NCBI GenBank assembly: GCA_016180705.1
Contig: JACPAU010000055.1
Span: forward strand, 1 to 5,650
DNA: 5,650 nt
Reading direction: 5' to 3'
From: Candidatus Methylomirabilota bacterium
GTDB taxonomy: Bacteria > Methylomirabilota > Methylomirabilia > Methylomirabilales > JACPAU01
Shown here: positions 5,412 to 5,650 of the stretch, in pieces
Position numbering within the stretch: position 1 is the first letter of the stretch
How the letters are laid out: each line of letters opens with the position of its first letter
Notes under the pieces: model-generated
Told to the model about the DNA's origin: nothing
The model's input: the letters and a program-made list of their open reading frames with translations, nothing else
Database searches by the model: none
Translations under genes and position numbers: made by a program

Positions 5412-5650
5412 ATGAGCACCCTCTACCGGGATCTCGCGGACCTGCTCCAGCGCTACCAGGCGGTGGCGGTGGCCACCGTCATCGCCGCCCGCGGCTCCAC
5501 ACCGCGCGAGGTGGGGGCGAAGATGCTCATCCTGGACGAGGGGCGGACCGTGGGGACAGTCGGGGGCGGCTGCTGGGAGGCCCAGGTCCTCTGGGACGGG
5601 GTGCGGGTGTTACGGCAGGGGCAGCCGCGCTTGACCGAGGTGGACCTCAC
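5412..5650 (+). CDS. XdhC/CoxI family protein (molybdenum cofactor insertion chaperone), 3'-partial
   Basis: This is the N-terminal 79 residues of an XdhC/CoxI-family protein, cut by the window end. Family motifs are clear: LADLLQRYQAVAVATVIAA (8-26), RGSTPREVGAKML (27-39) and TVGTVGGGCWEAQV (46-59), with C54 in the conserved GGGC motif, then RQGQPRLTEVDL. Known members bind molybdenum cofactor, promote its sulfuration and hand it to xanthine dehydrogenase or CO-dehydrogenase type hydroxylases in the cytoplasm. ATG 5412 fits the family start, although no Shine-Dalgarno is visible in the C-rich bases before it. Its own promoter lies just upstream. The reading frame continues upstream without a stop into the DUF6306 gene, so an automated caller might report one long fusion; the independent promoter, the family start and the non-coding character of 5323-5411 argue against that. 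Confidence 0.9.
   Translation, partial: MSTLYRDLADLLQRYQAVAVATVIAARGSTPREVGAKMLILDEGRTVGTVGGGCWEAQVLWDGVRVLRQGQPRLTEVDL

Noticed and set aside
1..5650. tRNA, rRNA, CRISPR array or insertion sequence
   Set aside because: No tRNA-like cloverleaf, regularly spaced repeats, transposase motifs or paired terminal repeats were seen on either strand.

Overview
The window is a GC-rich (about 70% by eye) bacterial segment. All supported genes lie on the + strand, and the long minus-strand open frames look like antisense shadows. The taxon cannot be fixed from this sequence. The high GC, the ferredoxin-like DUF2148 gene and the XdhC gene would suit a soil or subsurface lineage such as Rokubacteria/Methylomirabilota, but that is a low-confidence inference.

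Bases 1-3766 form one compact transcription unit of five genes. Two consecutive genes encode the N-terminal and C-terminal domains of the chromate-resistance protein ChrB as separate polypeptides (4-base overlap). A DUF2148 Fe-S (ferredoxin-domain) protein follows (17-base overlap), then a 12-helix MFS exporter (27-base gap) and a short-chain dehydrogenase/reductase (1-4 base overlap). No ChrA transporter is visible, so the MFS protein may be the efflux partner. Together they could form a sensor, redox protein, efflux pump and reductase module for an oxyanion or other toxic compound; this is inference from context. The only gap in the unit carries an unusual set of three overlapping half-sites (1704-1733).

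Bases 3767-4178 hold no recognisable gene. They contain several small dyads, a weak promoter candidate and a perfect 9-bp inverted repeat.

From about 4179 a DUF6306 (ferritin-like) protein is encoded in a forward frame that has no stop codon anywhere before the window ends. Its conserved domain lies at 4341-4755, followed by an unrecognised helical extension. Near 5180-5205, beside a run of seven Cs, coding signal switches to another forward frame. There a short piece resembling the C-terminal region of alkaline-phosphatase-superfamily phosphodiesterases ends at TGA 5320-5322. This is either a chimeric gene-remnant junction or a frameshift.

A well-formed sigma70-type promoter (TTGACG, 17-base spacer, TAGACT) overlaps that stop codon. 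It reads into an XdhC/CoxI-family gene starting at 5412, which is cut by the window end. XdhC proteins deliver molybdenum cofactor to xanthine dehydrogenase and CO-dehydrogenase type enzymes, so molybdoenzyme genes may lie downstream.
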